From: Allodiplogaster sudhausi
Taxonomy: Eukaryota > Nematoda > Chromadorea > Rhabditida > Diplogasteridae
Assembly: GCA_945643635.1 (NCBI GenBank)
Contig: CALZFC010000032.1
Coordinates: 1,466,001-1,530,000, forward strand
DNA length: 64,000 nt
Reading direction: 5' to 3'
The notes beneath the pieces are model-generated. The model did no database searches and was not told the DNA's origin. It was given only the letters and a program-made list of their open reading frames with translations. Both the position numbers and the translations under genes were made by a program. Below, piece by piece: positions 37,421 through 51,421 of the stretch (position 1 is the first letter of the stretch; every line of letters begins with the position of its first letter).

Positions 37421-38315
37421 TCCAGCAAGGGTGTGGCTACCATCGGTTTCCTGCGTAATCTGCGCAAGCTGCGCTTCTTGGACGTCTCTCGTAATCGTGC
37501 TGTTGACAACTTCTCCGTGCAGTCACTCTACACTGCCCTCCAAATAGCATGGTCGCCCTCGCCGTGGCTCTCCTCCTCGGACACGCAGTGCCATCAGAGG
37601 ACGAAGGAGCGGTGCGAGCAGCCGCCGCAGCCACAACAGGTCAGGGGAGAAGAGAGAAGGAGAGAGAGAGTGAGAGAGAGAGAGTGAGAGAGAGACAAAG
37701 AAAGAGAGAGAGAGATAGAGCGCGATTGAGAGAGAGATAGATAGAGAGAGAGAGAAAGAAACAGAGAGAGTGAGCTACACAGAGAGAGTAAGAGAGCGCG
37801 ACTGAGAGGGAGACAGAAAGAGAGAGAGAAAGAAAGACCGACAGAGAGAGAGAGAGAGAGAGATAGAAAGAAAGATAGAAAGAAAGAAAGAGAGAGAGAC
37901 AGCAACTAACTGAATCAGTGTAAGAGAAACAGAGATACTATAAGAGGGATAAGTGAGAAAAAATACAATCTAATAATAAGCCATCAAATGAAGGTTAAAG
38001 GAACCAGTATAAATACTCGTAAACATTTGAAGAAACATCGGTTGGCTTTTTTTTTAAGAACAAAAATGACGCGCAAAAAATTTCTAGTTTCGCTTCGTTG
38101 GAAGGAAAACAAAGGGGATATGGTTGAGTGTAGGAATTTATAGGAAGCGAAATCATGCCTTTTTACCTCCTCGGGACTTGGGCGCCTTGGCAACCGAGGA
38201 ATGGAGGGAAAGAGAGGCAGGTTACGAAGCAATGTGCAGAGGGATGAGAACGAACAAGAGTAGTCGGGAATAGAAGGTATGAGACAGACAGACAGACAGA
38301 GAGAGAGAGAGAGAT

Positions 38316-38375
<60 letters not shown>

Positions 38376-40417
38376 TTGGAGAGGGAGAGCAGTAGATACG
38401 GCATAACATATAGGAGAAGAAATAGGATAGATCGAAAGCAGAGAGAGAGGACAAAGAAACAGAAGAGAGAGAAAGAGAGAGAGTGAGAGATAGAGAGAAA
38501 GGGAGGGGAAGAGAGAGAGAGCGAGAGAGCGAGAGAGGGAGAGAGAGAAACGCCGACATTTCCTACGCTTCGGGCCATGTCGTATTGGCATTGGGGGGGT
38601 GCATCTTAGAGGAGGAGGCGAAATGAGAAATTGAGAGCCGAGGGCCGAATGGCATTAGAATGAGAGCGAATGTGGGCAAAGTAGGGGGGGGGCTGCTCCC
38701 GTTAATGAAGATCTAGAGGAGAGCGAGAAAGAGATAGAGAAAAATAAAGGAGAGAAAGACAAGTAGAGAGATAAATAGAGGGAGAAGGAGAGAGAAGGAG
38801 AGAGAAGGAGAGAGAAGGAGAGAGAAGGAGAGAGATAGAGAAGTGAAGGAGAGAGAAAGAGAGAGAGACAGAGAGAAAGAGAGAGAAAGACAGAGAGAAA
38901 GAGAGAGAGAGGAAGAGAGAGAGACAGAGAAGAGAAGGAGAGAGAAAGAGAGAGAAAGAGAGAGAAGGGGAAAGAGGTTAGTGGAGAAGAAAATCAGAAG
39001 GAATCATTCGTAGCAGGTAAAATAAAGTAGTGCGTATTGAAAACCGACGGGTACGCTTTCAAATATCTACCGCATAGAGGAGCTATTTAGTCAATATATT
39101 TTACAGTAAAAATTTAAATGTTTTCTTTTTTCTTGTTTTTAGAAAATAAATGAATAAAAATTAATGAAATTCTTATGCTAATAATTTATCTCTCTCTCTC
39201 TCCATCATTCAATCTCTCACTCTCTCTCTCTTTCTCTATCTCTCTCCATCTTTCAGTCTCTCACTCTCGCCGTCTCCCAAACGAGCATCGGAGACGTCGA
39301 GAAGAAGGTTGCTGACCTCATTCAACTCGCCTACTAATCGTGAATAAGAAGAAGAAAAAAAAGAGCACTTCAAAAATCACAAGCAAACCCCCGCTATACA
39401 TACATAAGACTTAAGCCATGCTACTTAACTGCCTCTCTCTCTCTCCTCCTCCTCTCTCTCTCTCTCCATCTCTCCCCCTCCCACTTCCTCTCCCTCTCTC
39501 TCTCTCCTCCTCCTCTCTCTCTCTCTCCATCTCTCCCCCTCCCACTTCCTCTCCCTCTCTCTCTCTCTCTCTCTCTCTTTCCAGCATGCTCTATCCATGG
39601 TGATTTCTATCTCCGGTGACCAGTGAATACTGTACAAATTACGCTCAATTCTCGCCAATTTCTATGTGCCATATATGGAAAAGGTCCTTTTTACTTCCGT
39701 GTCCGGGAAATTGTTAATGGTAGCGAGTGTACTTATTTTTTGAGCTGATGATAACAGTTACTACTGATAACGAGATTCGAAGAAAGAGGGGGGGGGGGGG
39801 GGGGGGTAGGGGAGGTACTGATTGCTAGAAATGTTAGATAACCGACGTGACATGTCAAGGCACCTTCTCAAAGGCTCCAGCGGAATTCCATGGCAACCGG
39901 GAGAATTCTCAAACTCCTATCGAAGACAAAAAAAAAACGAGCCGTATAACCTTTCTTAGAATGCCTTTGACTCTAAACAACAATCAGTACATGCCTATCT
40001 CTCGCTCTCTCTCGCTCTCTTTCACTCTCTCTCTCTCTCTCCTCAGCATCCCATTTCCTCTTCACTGACTCGTGCCTCATTTCCCACCACAGTGTTCCGA
40101 TAACCCTGATATATATCTCTTCTTATTCTTATATCTCTTCAACTCGGTGCTACAATAAATCCGCCTTTGTATTTAGCTACTGCCATACAAGAATACGGTA
40201 GAAGTCGTTCTTTGTATCTAATTTCTAATTTCGCTTTCTTCTTCTCTCCACTTTAAATCTATGTATATGTGCAACAGAAAGATCTATTAAGAGTTACATG
40301 AATAATACTCTATCGGTAGGTTCTGACATTGCCATAACTCGTTGCCATCACAACCTTTCTTTCCCCCCTCTCTCTCCATTCCCTCCGTCTCTCTTTCTCA
40401 CTCTCACTCTCCCTCCA

Positions 40418-40498
<81 letters not shown>

Positions 40499-43400
40499 CT
40501 CTATCCACGAACCCATGTCACATTTCTCTCCCTCATCCCTACCTACCTACATACAAGTAACAGTTACTCAATTCTATTTTTTTTTTGTAAATATACTTAT
40601 TTGTAAATTTGCCCCAAGTAAAGTATGCCGATAATGCTCATTTGCAATTTCGCACCTAAAGATCAATTCCTACATCTATCAACTAACTATGTGATCTTTT
40701 CTGTATATATTTAGTAATATATAAATAAATAAATAAATATATATATATCGTTATGTATTCCCTTAAAAAAAAGTACCTGCTCTGGCTGGCCGGGCAGTTG
40801 CTGCTGAGCATAGGCGCGGAATTGATGGTACGTCTGCGCGTTCAGCGCCTCCTGGATCTGCTTCCTGCAAATTGAGGAAAGTAAAAAAAAACATTTTTCT
40901 TTTCCTGTTTATATTCCCTTTCTAAACGTCAAATCGTAACGCTATTCATAAAAATTTCTGCTTTTGTTTTTTTATAGAGGCAGCCTCTTTCACTTGTTTT
41001 TCCTACTCAAAATAAGAACGAGCAAGAAACATATCACTATAAGTACTTAACTTTTGGAATGTATTATGAAAATAAAAAAATAAATAAAATAAAATCCTGA
41101 AAATATAATTAGCTTCTGACAATGAGTGCGTCTAGAATTATATTAAATAAACATTTAATATTTTTAACGTATTAACAAAAATATAATTTAAAAATAAAAC
41201 CTTTCGAATTTTATTACCTACTCAGCGCGGCAATGAATGGGAGCATCCCAAAGTCGGTCAGTCAATGTGGCTGGTGCCTTTAGAAATGGACAACAACCAC
41301 ATATGCTATCAGCTATCAGCTGTATACCCTCTTACCCTATTCGCTTATCAAAGAGTCTACGCAAAAAAAAGAGGAGAAAAGAAGAAAGGAACCTGGCGGT
41401 ACAGAGTATAAAACATTCTTCAGCATCTGCACATTTACAATTAGCGCTGAAAAAGGTTCTTTGCACATGATTACTGGTTAGGGGGAGGGCGGCTGCGAGA
41501 TCAAGTTCGTTCAACCTTTTAGTGATAACAAGAGCCGCCTAACAATAAGAAGAACTCCAGGATCATAATTCACACAATTTAAATTTTATCGCCATATCCA
41601 TCCTACTAACGGGACTGTCCTGAAATCATCACAATTATAGACTGTACTGACAACGAAAAGCACCTGGTTGAATCTCAGCTACATTTCTTGCATATTTGAA
41701 AATACACGTTCCCTATTTTTGCGTTTAGCAATATTACCGGGTTGAAGAGCAACCAAAGGGGCACATTATCCGTTGCTCCTTGTATTAATTACTAATAAAT
41801 TTGTAATACTATTCTTAACTTTTTTTTTAACAGAATAAACAGATGAAATAATTTCTTTTCATTCCATTTAATATTACGTTCATTCATCCTATTATAGATA
41901 ATTAAAAAATAAACAGGGGCTGGTGCGAGATCAATTTCGTTCAAACTTTTAGTGAAAAACAAACACAGCCTGATAGACCCCACGAACATAACTTACACAA
42001 TTTAAATTGTTTACACGACACCAACTAATCACGAAGCATAGGCACGCTGAAATCATCACTATTATAGAATGTTCTTACAACGAAAAGCACCTGGTTCAAC
42101 TGCACAAATATTTCTTACATATTTGAAAATACACGTTCCCTCTTTTTTCGTTCAGCCAAATTACCCATCGTTGAAGAGCAACGAAAGGGGGCACATAATC
42201 CGTTACTCCTTGTATTAATTACTAATAAATTTGTAATACTATTCTTTTTTTTAACAAAATAAATAAATAAAATAATTTAATTTTTCATTCCATTTATTTT
42301 TTACTTTTTTTTTCATTTCATTATACATAAATAAAAAATAAACAAATAAATAAACAACTAAATAAATAAAATAAATAAATAAAAACAATATTAAAATAAA
42401 ATGACCTCTGCGCCTCGACCAGCTGCCAGTCAATCGGTTCACGTCGCATTTGAATCAACTGCTGTTGCTGCTGCTGCTGTTGCACGCCATCCTCATTGTC
42501 AGTGTCCTCTGGCGCTTGGAGTCCACGGCGTTCGCCGAGCCTTTTCAATCAAAACATGCTTATTCTTTTTACTACAAAACATTTCTTATTATTAAAAATT
42601 TTAACTCAAGACACAATTTAATTTTTTTACATTTTGTTTTATGTAAATAAATTTCAGTCATTGACAATTACCGCCGCCGTATCAATTTTTCATGGCAACT
42701 TTAAAATATCTAACTTGGCACGAATAACGCCATCTTTACAGCGCGTAACAGGCAAAGGCCTTAAGGTTAAGGCCAAGGCCTAAAGGATAAGGCTAAGGCC
42801 TTAAGGTTAAGGCTAAGGCCTTAAGGTCTTAAGGATAAGGTCTAAGGTCTTAAGGATAAGGCTAAAGCCTTAAGGTTAAGGGTAAGGCCTTAAGGTTAAG
42901 GCCTATAAGACCATAATCCTTAACCCTTACGGTTAACTCACTTGGGTCCTACGGCGAGTTGGTCGTGGACGAACTGCTTGAAGGGCGGACAGACGCGATC
43001 GAGCAGGAAGACGAAGCTCGTCATCGCCCCGCTACGGGACAGCGAGCCGAGCTCCTGCCAAGCTTTCCTGGAAACGAGAGAAATTGACAGATTAATTAAT
43101 TAATAATTAATATTAATTAAGATTTGAAAATTATAATTAATTAATTAAATAAATTAAATATAATTTTTTACGCGTTAAAATACATATTAGACAGATTAAT
43201 GCAATGCTTTCCTGGAAAAAAATAAATGCATAAAAGATGGAATAAAATAAAGTGAAACTATTTTTAAACCCCCTAATTTTTTTTATTCTAGGATAAAATT
43301 TAAAGACAATAATTTTCATGGCAGCTTTATAGGAGCCCGCAGAATATAACCCTCCTACAAAAGAAAACATCAAGAAAATATAGTATTTCTTCTTCTTCCT

Positions 43401-44244
43401 CTTATTATTATTTTCAAACGCAGGCTCTATTACTGTAATCGCTACAACTCTCCACCAAAAAAATATCTAAAGCGCCTAAAAAAGCCGAAAAGTTTTTTTT
43501 TTAATTCAGTGATATCATCACATTCTCTAGCTACTTCTCTCTGTCACTCTCTCTCTCTCTCTCTCTCTCTCTACATCATTTTGCATTCCCTTAAAGGAAA
43601 GCACCATATTTAATTCCATCTCTCTCTCTCTCTCTCCATTCTATGTCATAATGCTAAGCAACAAGAAGGAGGCGGACTTCTCCTCCCCCTCCCCTGTCTC
43701 TTCTTTCCATTCATTCATGCCAGAGGCACCGCCAAATCTAATAAATCGCAAAGGGAGAAGCAAAGGAAAGAAGAAGACGAAGGAAGATGTAAAAAAAAGT
43801 GACTGGCGAAGAAAGGAAAGTCTTCGTTGGCCGAAAAGTTGGTCGCTATACTCTCTTTCTCTTCTCTCTCTCTTTCATTCACTTTGTCTCTCTCTATCTC
43901 TTTCTTTCGCGTTCTCCCTCTCTCTCTCTCTCTTTCCCTTCTCTCTCTCTCTCTTTTATCACTCTCCCTCTCTCTCTCTCTCTCCCTCTCTCTCTCTCTC
44001 CATAATTCAGCCTTTCTTCCCCCGACTTGGACTAATCGCAGCTTGGACTAATCGCAGGGCCTTCGTCGGCAGATGGGTCCGTATGCACCCCCAATCACCA
44101 GCGTATTCAGAAAATGTGCAAAACAGCTTTGCATTGTCTCTCCTTATATCCAATCTATATCTCTTTCTCTTTCATCCTCTCTCTCTCTCTTTCTCTCTCC
44201 TTCCCCCTCTCTCTCTCTCTCTCTCTCTCTCTCCTTCCCTCCCT

Positions 44245-44285
<41 letters not shown>

Positions 44286-44969
44286 ATCTGGCACTTAATC
44301 ATCACGACCCAAAGATGAAAACTCAGGACGGAAAGATAAGCAACTAATGGAATGTGGTGACAAGCGATCAGTGAAATTGTTCGGATATACATATTAAGGC
44401 AAGCAGTGTGACTGAATACCCCTGAAGAACCGCCGTGAAGACCTTAATTTCTTGATTTAGAAACACAATTTCACATATAAGTCCAGCACCAGACAGTCCT
44501 TAATATTACCGTATTTTCTCTATTAGTGCCCCTCCCTCTATTAGAACCCCCCTCTAATAGTGCCCCCCTCTCGCGAGGGTATTGAAAAATAGTACCCCTC
44601 CCTCTAATAGAACCCCCCCTCCAATAATGCCCCCCCCCTATTAGTCTAATACCTCGGCTCGATATGTACCTCGAATGGATTCTGGAGGCTCTTACCAATG
44701 AATTAAAAAAAAATTCATTCAAAATTTACACAAAAATGGTTCTTCCGGTGATGATTCAATTGAATAAGAGCTGCAAATCTCTTTTGTTAGGAATAAATTG
44801 TTGTTTACAAACTTTCAGCCAATCACATTGAAAAATAGTACCCCTCCCTCTAATAGAACCCCCCCCCCCTCTAATAGTGCCCCCTCTCACAAGGGGATTG
44901 AAAAATAGTGCCCCCGGGGGCACTAATAGAGAAAATACGGTAAGTTACTAATATCTCTCCAAATTAATA

Positions 44970-45000
<31 letters not shown>

Positions 45001-45815
45001 TCTACCTTCTCCCAATCTCTCTCTCTCTCTAACTCTCTCTCACTCACTCTCTCCCTCTCTCTCTCTTCTACCTTCTCCCAATCCCTCTCTCTCTAACTCT
45101 CTCTCTCTCACTCTCTCTCTCTCTCGCTCTCTCTCTCTCTGTGCTGTGAAAAATTAACGCGCGCAAAATTGACTGACTATGTGCTATTAGTGGGGTACAT
45201 TCTGATTAGGCGGTAACTAGTTATCTAAAACGTAAAGCCACATTTACATGCCTGACATGTGGCATACTTCAAATTATATTCCCACTTTTAGCTACTTAAC
45301 AAGCTCATCTCGTGCATAGATCACTGGGATCGCTGCTCTTCTTTGGCAAGGAAGAGCGGAAAGAAGCTTGCCACTCACTGATTGTGCTAAAGATGAATGA
45401 AGCGTTAAGAGAATTCTCTCTCTATCTCTCTTTATTTCTCTCTCCCTCTCTCTCTCTCTCTTTCTCTCCATCTCTCTCTCTCTATCTCTCTTTATTTCTC
45501 TCTCCCTCCCTCTTTAGTACTATCTCTCTCTCTCCCTCCCTCTCTCTATCTCACTCTGTCAACATCGCTATTTCATATACTCTCAGCGCTTAAAAATATA
45601 GTCAGGTTCAAAATTAGACAAGAAGCATTGCACGAAAAAGATACATTTGCCAAGAAGTGTGCCTGTATTGGACTGAGGCCAGGCACCATAACAAGGTAAG
45701 GGCGGAGAAGGCCGAGCAAAGTGGAAAGAGGTGAGAGAGACAGAGAAAGAGACAGACCGAGACAGAGAGCGAGAAATAGAGGGCGAGAAGGAGAGAGAGA
45801 CAGAGACAAAGATAC

Positions 45816-45862
<47 letters not shown>

Positions 45863-46133
45863 TCAAGAAGGAGAGAAAGAGGGCGAGAGAGAAAGAGAGA
45901 GGGATATCAAGAAGGAGAGAAAGAGGTCGAGAGCGAAAGAGAGAGAGAGAGGGATATCAAGAAGGAGAGAAAGAGGGCGAGAGAGAAAGAGAGAAAGAAA
46001 AAGAGAGAGAGAAACCCTGAGGGATGCAGGATACCAAACGGTGGGAGTCTAGGCTGGAGTTGCCCTGACTGCATTTGGCAGAGAAATGTACGATTGTGGG
46101 TATTTGGAATATGAGAAAGAGAAAGAGAGCGAA

Positions 46134-46184
<51 letters not shown>

Positions 46185-48866
46185 GAGAGAAAGGGAGACT
46201 TTCCTTGTCCGCTGAAGAAAAGCTAATCTGTGAGCTTTGGTTAGGTTTATAACGCAGCGACAAATAAATGGGATATCTTGAATATACAAAATTTTTAGTT
46301 AAAATAAAAAAAATTTTTAATCACAGGAAAAAGACAGTTGAAGCTTTTTTTTAATTAATCATTGAACGGAATGTCAGTTCTCTAACAAGTGTGTTATAAT
46401 TACCTTTTGTTTTGTCTCACTCGGCCTTGTTAAAACCACCATGTCGCAGTAAATGATAGAAAGAAATAGCCATTGGACGCAACCGTAAAGGGTTGGGGAG
46501 GGCTCTTTGGCTGTTTGCCAAAAAAAAAAGCCACCTAAATGAACCCATCGCTGTCGTCATCCTTTGAGGGCTTCAGAGATGTTCTATGAACCATGTGAAC
46601 ATCTCTCTGGTTTCGTGGGTGGCAGCAAAGGAGAAGAGGAGCCACAAGGAGGAAAACAGAGACAGCCAGGGAGACTGACAATGGGAGAAAGAGGGGAGGG
46701 AGAAAGTGAGAGAAGGAGAGAGAGAAAGAGAGAGAGAGAGTGAGAGCAGGGAGAGCGAGAGAGGAGAAAGAAAAAGAGAGAGAGCGAGAGAGAGAGACAG
46801 AGAAAGGAAGAAAGAGAGCGATTTATTATACCAAGAGATGGGAGAGAAACAGAACAACAAAAGTTACCAGAACACCCTAAACTCGCGTCTTGCCCATTCT
46901 GCATAAATTTTTGCATGGCGAACGAACAACTCTTCTGCCAGTAATGATAAAGGCTGCCGACTCCTTGGGGACCGTTTCCGGCATGAACCCCCCCCCCCCT
47001 CTCTTTCTCTACCTCTCTCTCTCCCTCTTTCTTTATCTATGTCTTTTCTCTACCTCTCTCTCTCCCTCTTTCTTTATCTATGTCTTTTCTCTACCTCTCT
47101 CTCTCTATTATTTATTTATTTATCATACATGAAATAAGGTATTTCAATGTGACAGCATTGACATAAAGATTATGGTCGTCGTTTCATTGCAAAAATAGTA
47201 AAAATAGGTGAGGGTGGGGAGGGGGATAGGGATCGACGCACCGAGTCGCACCAAGCCGGGGGCGCCACTGCCCGGCCTCGTCTTTGCCCTATCCCTCTCT
47301 CTCTCTCTTCTATCCCTCTCTCTCTCTCTCTATCCCTTTCTCTTCCACTATCACTTCATCTCTCGCACATTCTCTATATTTCTCTCTCTCTTTCTCTCTA
47401 TCCCCCTCTCTCTCTCTCTCTCTTAGTCCGACAACCAATCAAAAACTCCCTTCAAGTCTGCTAGTCTCTCATAGTCAACAGCGTGAGCATAAAAGTGGAA
47501 TCCGAGGGCCAGCCTTTTGGTAACGCAATTTTGGTACGGCGAGACAGAGAGAGAGAGAGAAAGAGAGTGAGAACGAGAGAGAAAGAGAGCGAGAGAGAAA
47601 GAGAGAGAGATATATATATAAAGAGAGGAAAGTAGAGAGAAAAAGAGAGAAAGAAACATTAACGAAACAAATTGAGCAAGGCCTACCGCGAGATAGAATT
47701 AGAGATAAAATGGTGGGTGGTTGGGGCCAGGCCGACGCTAGATTCCTTGTCTTCTTCATTTTCACTCTCTTTCTCAAATTCACTCATTTCTTTCTTGCTA
47801 TTTTCTCGCTTTTCTTTCTCTCTGTCTCTCTCTCTCTTTCTGTCTCTCTCTTTCTCTCTTCTCTCTCTCTCTCTCTCTCATCCTCAGAATCTCTCGTTTC
47901 TCACGCCCACTATTGCCCAGAGGGCATACGAAATCAATCAAAAAAAGAAGAAGTAGAAGAAGAAGAAGAAGTCAAAAGACCAGAAATGTCACATAATGGA
48001 GGGCTGTCACTGGGGACCTCTCCCGCGCAGTCCGATGAACCATTGAACAAAGCCTAAAGATAATTCGCTAGTCAGAAAAGAAAAAAAACCAATCTGAAGA
48101 GTTAGTTAAAATGAATATTTTGACGTTACAAATTACGTAAGGGATCACACAACGAAGCAGTAACAAGGTCCATAATAATTCTCAAACTCTTATCAAAAAG
48201 TGGCCTGTAAAACACAACCTGTACTTGAAAATTTCATCATCAAATGCGCTTAGCGAAATTAAACGAATAAATAGTCGAACAGTCCCAAAAAAAATTGTCC
48301 TTAGGTTAGAAAAAAAAATTATTAAAATTAAACGCCAGAGAAAATAAAGAACTCCCAATTTAGAATATATTAGTTTTACTCTATAAATTCTCGCATCTAA
48401 ACCTTTACAAACTGATTTAAAAATAAATAAAATTCATATAGTGTACGTTAGCTTGTAGATTTGCCTTTTCACGAACATATGGAGCAGGAAATGCATGTTT
48501 TTATTGTATACGGTAATATACAGTATTCCAGCTCGAGTCAGCATTCTCAAGGGACCTACTCTCAGGAGGCAACAAATGTAAAACTCCTATGTGCGCGTGC
48601 GTGTGTTGGTCATGAAATATCCCACCAAAAAGTCAACATCCAAAATGCACGTCAAATTCAGAGTTGCGTGTGAACATTCTCCTCTCTCTCTCTCTCGCTC
48701 TATCTCCCACTCTTTTTTTCTCTCTCTCGATCTCTCCCACTCTTTTTTTTCTCTCTCTGTCTCTCTCTCTCGCATTCTCTCTCTCTCCCTCGCTCTCACA
48801 ATCAGTCTCTCTCTCGCTCTCTATTTCTCCCTCCCTCTCTTCTCACCCCATCCCCCCACTTTCTCT

Positions 48867-48906
<40 letters not shown>

Positions 48907-50120
48907 CTCTAAATCCCTGACTATTCCTTAGGGGGTCTCTACGCCAAACGAGTATGGATAAAACAGGCTGGCAAATCCGGGCGCGAAATATGAGAACTAA
49001 GAAAGGGTATGACATTTACTTTATATGTTTTTACTATGTTTTTAACAAAAGAAAAACTACGCACAACAATTGTACAAAATCTTCGCTCTCATTCTCATTC
49101 TAATTCTATTCCTAGGCATTTTTTAAAGTGTAATAGGATATCATCACGTGGGTAGTTTGTATCTCCTATAGGAGGAAGTGGTGGTACCCACAGGGGGGCC
49201 TGCTACTTTAAAGGAGGGGGGATTGGCTGCCCTCCAAAAGTGGAGAGCCCGGCCCAGCTTGGCCCGGCCCGGCGTGAGAATCTGAGGGCGTAACGAAGTG
49301 AGCGCGGGCGCTTCTTCTCCGAAAAGCTGCCCAGAAGACGCAGTCAGTTCACGTTTTTTCTCTCTTTCTCTTCTCTTTCTCTCTCTCTTTCTCTCCCTCT
49401 CTCCTTCACTCTTTCTCCATGTTCCACTCTCAATCCCACCCTCTCGCTACCACGGCTTCTCTCTCTCTCCCTCTCTTCCCTCTCACTTAGTTGCTCTCTC
49501 TCTCCCTTTCTCCACTCCTCTCATTTCCTCCCAATTCCAAAGCTGTTGGCCCCCACTCCGATATGGGTGGGGGGAGGGCAGGAAGATACGTTTTTTCGTC
49601 TTCTGCTTCATCTCTCCCCATCTCCCACGGCTCCTTCACTCTTTTTCCATCCGTCTCTCTTCTCTCTCTCTCTCTCTCTCTCTTGCTCTCTCTCTCTTCC
49701 CCTAAAGAGGTCCCAAAGGCACCAAACGGGCGGTCTGCCCACTACGACCGATGCATTCGGGCCTGTCCGACTGAAAGTGAGGATGGGTCAGAAGAGTCAT
49801 TGCAGTCTCTCTCTCACTCTCGCTTCTCTCTCTCTCTCTTCTCTTCTCTTCTGTCTCTCCCTCTCTCGCTTTTCTCCCCCTTTCTTCTCTCTCTCTCTCG
49901 CTTCTCTCTCTCTCTCTCTCGCTTCCAGCTTAGCTCACTAGCTGTCAACAAGCATTATGAATTTGAAAGTTCGTCCATACGAGTATGTGGCTGCTTGTTA
50001 GCGTGCGTAGCCATCAGATGCTCTAATTCGCTGCTGGCAGAAGAAGCACTTTCAGGATCCACTGGATCCAAGAGATGTATGAAGAGGAATATGAACTATT
50101 CCAAGAGTGATAATCGTAGG

Positions 50121-50163
<43 letters not shown>

Positions 50164-50516
50164 GGGAGAGAGAAAGGAGAGAGAGAGAAAAGGAGGGAGA
50201 GAGAAAGGAGAGAGAGAGAGAAAGGAGAGCGAGAGAGAGAGAGAGAGAGAGAGCATATCTCAGGCGTTTTCTGGAGATGGATGATGATAGATTCCCGATG
50301 GTAGAGATAAGGAATTAGCCAGCATCATGACACGAACATCGAATGTCATGCAAAACATTCCATGGCATTGCTAACACTAATCGCGAGATTTAGCCTTAGA
50401 GATATCAATAAGTGAAATAAGGAGAGAAAAAGTTTAAGAGTCCACCCCAAAAAAATTACTCTAAATCAACAATAATCAGAAGAGTGTGAGGGAGAGTGAG
50501 AGAGAGAGAGAGAGCG

Positions 50517-50569
<53 letters not shown>

Positions 50570-51220
50570 GCGAGAGGGACAGAGAGGAAGAGAGAAAACA
50601 AAACATTTTTTTACATTCCCAGCCAAAACCGTTCATATTTAGCAATATTCGTCAAAATATGTGTGTCTGTTATAGGTACAATGATAAAGCAGAACAAAAG
50701 AGAGAAGGCTCGCCACCAAGCTGTAAGTAAGCAAGACTAAACAAGACTCTACGGCAAGAGCAAAAACAACAAATTTTTCTAAAAGCTTCCTTCTCCAAAG
50801 ACAAGCAAGTGGAAGGGCCGAATAATAACAGGGGAGAAAACCAAACAAGTTACCTGGAAACTTCTAGCTCACCTTAATCACATTACGCATTTGTTTTTTT
50901 TTATAGTAATAAATGTACAATGTAAAGTAGCGGAGAAGTACCTATTAGTCGTAACAACATTCTATTTTTATTTAATTAATTGCGGCTCCTCGATAACCAC
51001 CTTGTTTCTGCGCAATTTTGACAGAATAAATGCGGCGTTTTATTTTAATTTAATTTATTATTTTTATTATAATTCTGCTAGTAACAGGCGCTAAAGTATG
51101 AGCTGAAATCACCAGAATCCTTGCAGAAGAAGGAGAATAGAAGGCAACTTGACGAAAGATCTCTGTGACGCGCATACTCTTTTGGCAGAAAGAGAAAGAG
51201 GGGGGGGGAGACAGAGAGAG

Positions 51221-51265
<45 letters not shown>

Positions 51266-51309
51266 CGATACAGAGGGAAAAAGAGAGGAGGGAGATGAGA
51301 GCGAGAGCT

Positions 51310-51370
<61 letters not shown>

Positions 51371-51384
51371 GGAGAGATAGTGAA

Positions 51385-51421
<37 letters not shown>

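Noticed and set aside
37549..37740. Separate secreted-protein gene starting [16 protein letters not shown]
   Set aside because: It overlaps F-box exon 11 in another frame, runs into GA repeat, and no downstream exon continues it; the F-box reading joins the last exon in phase.
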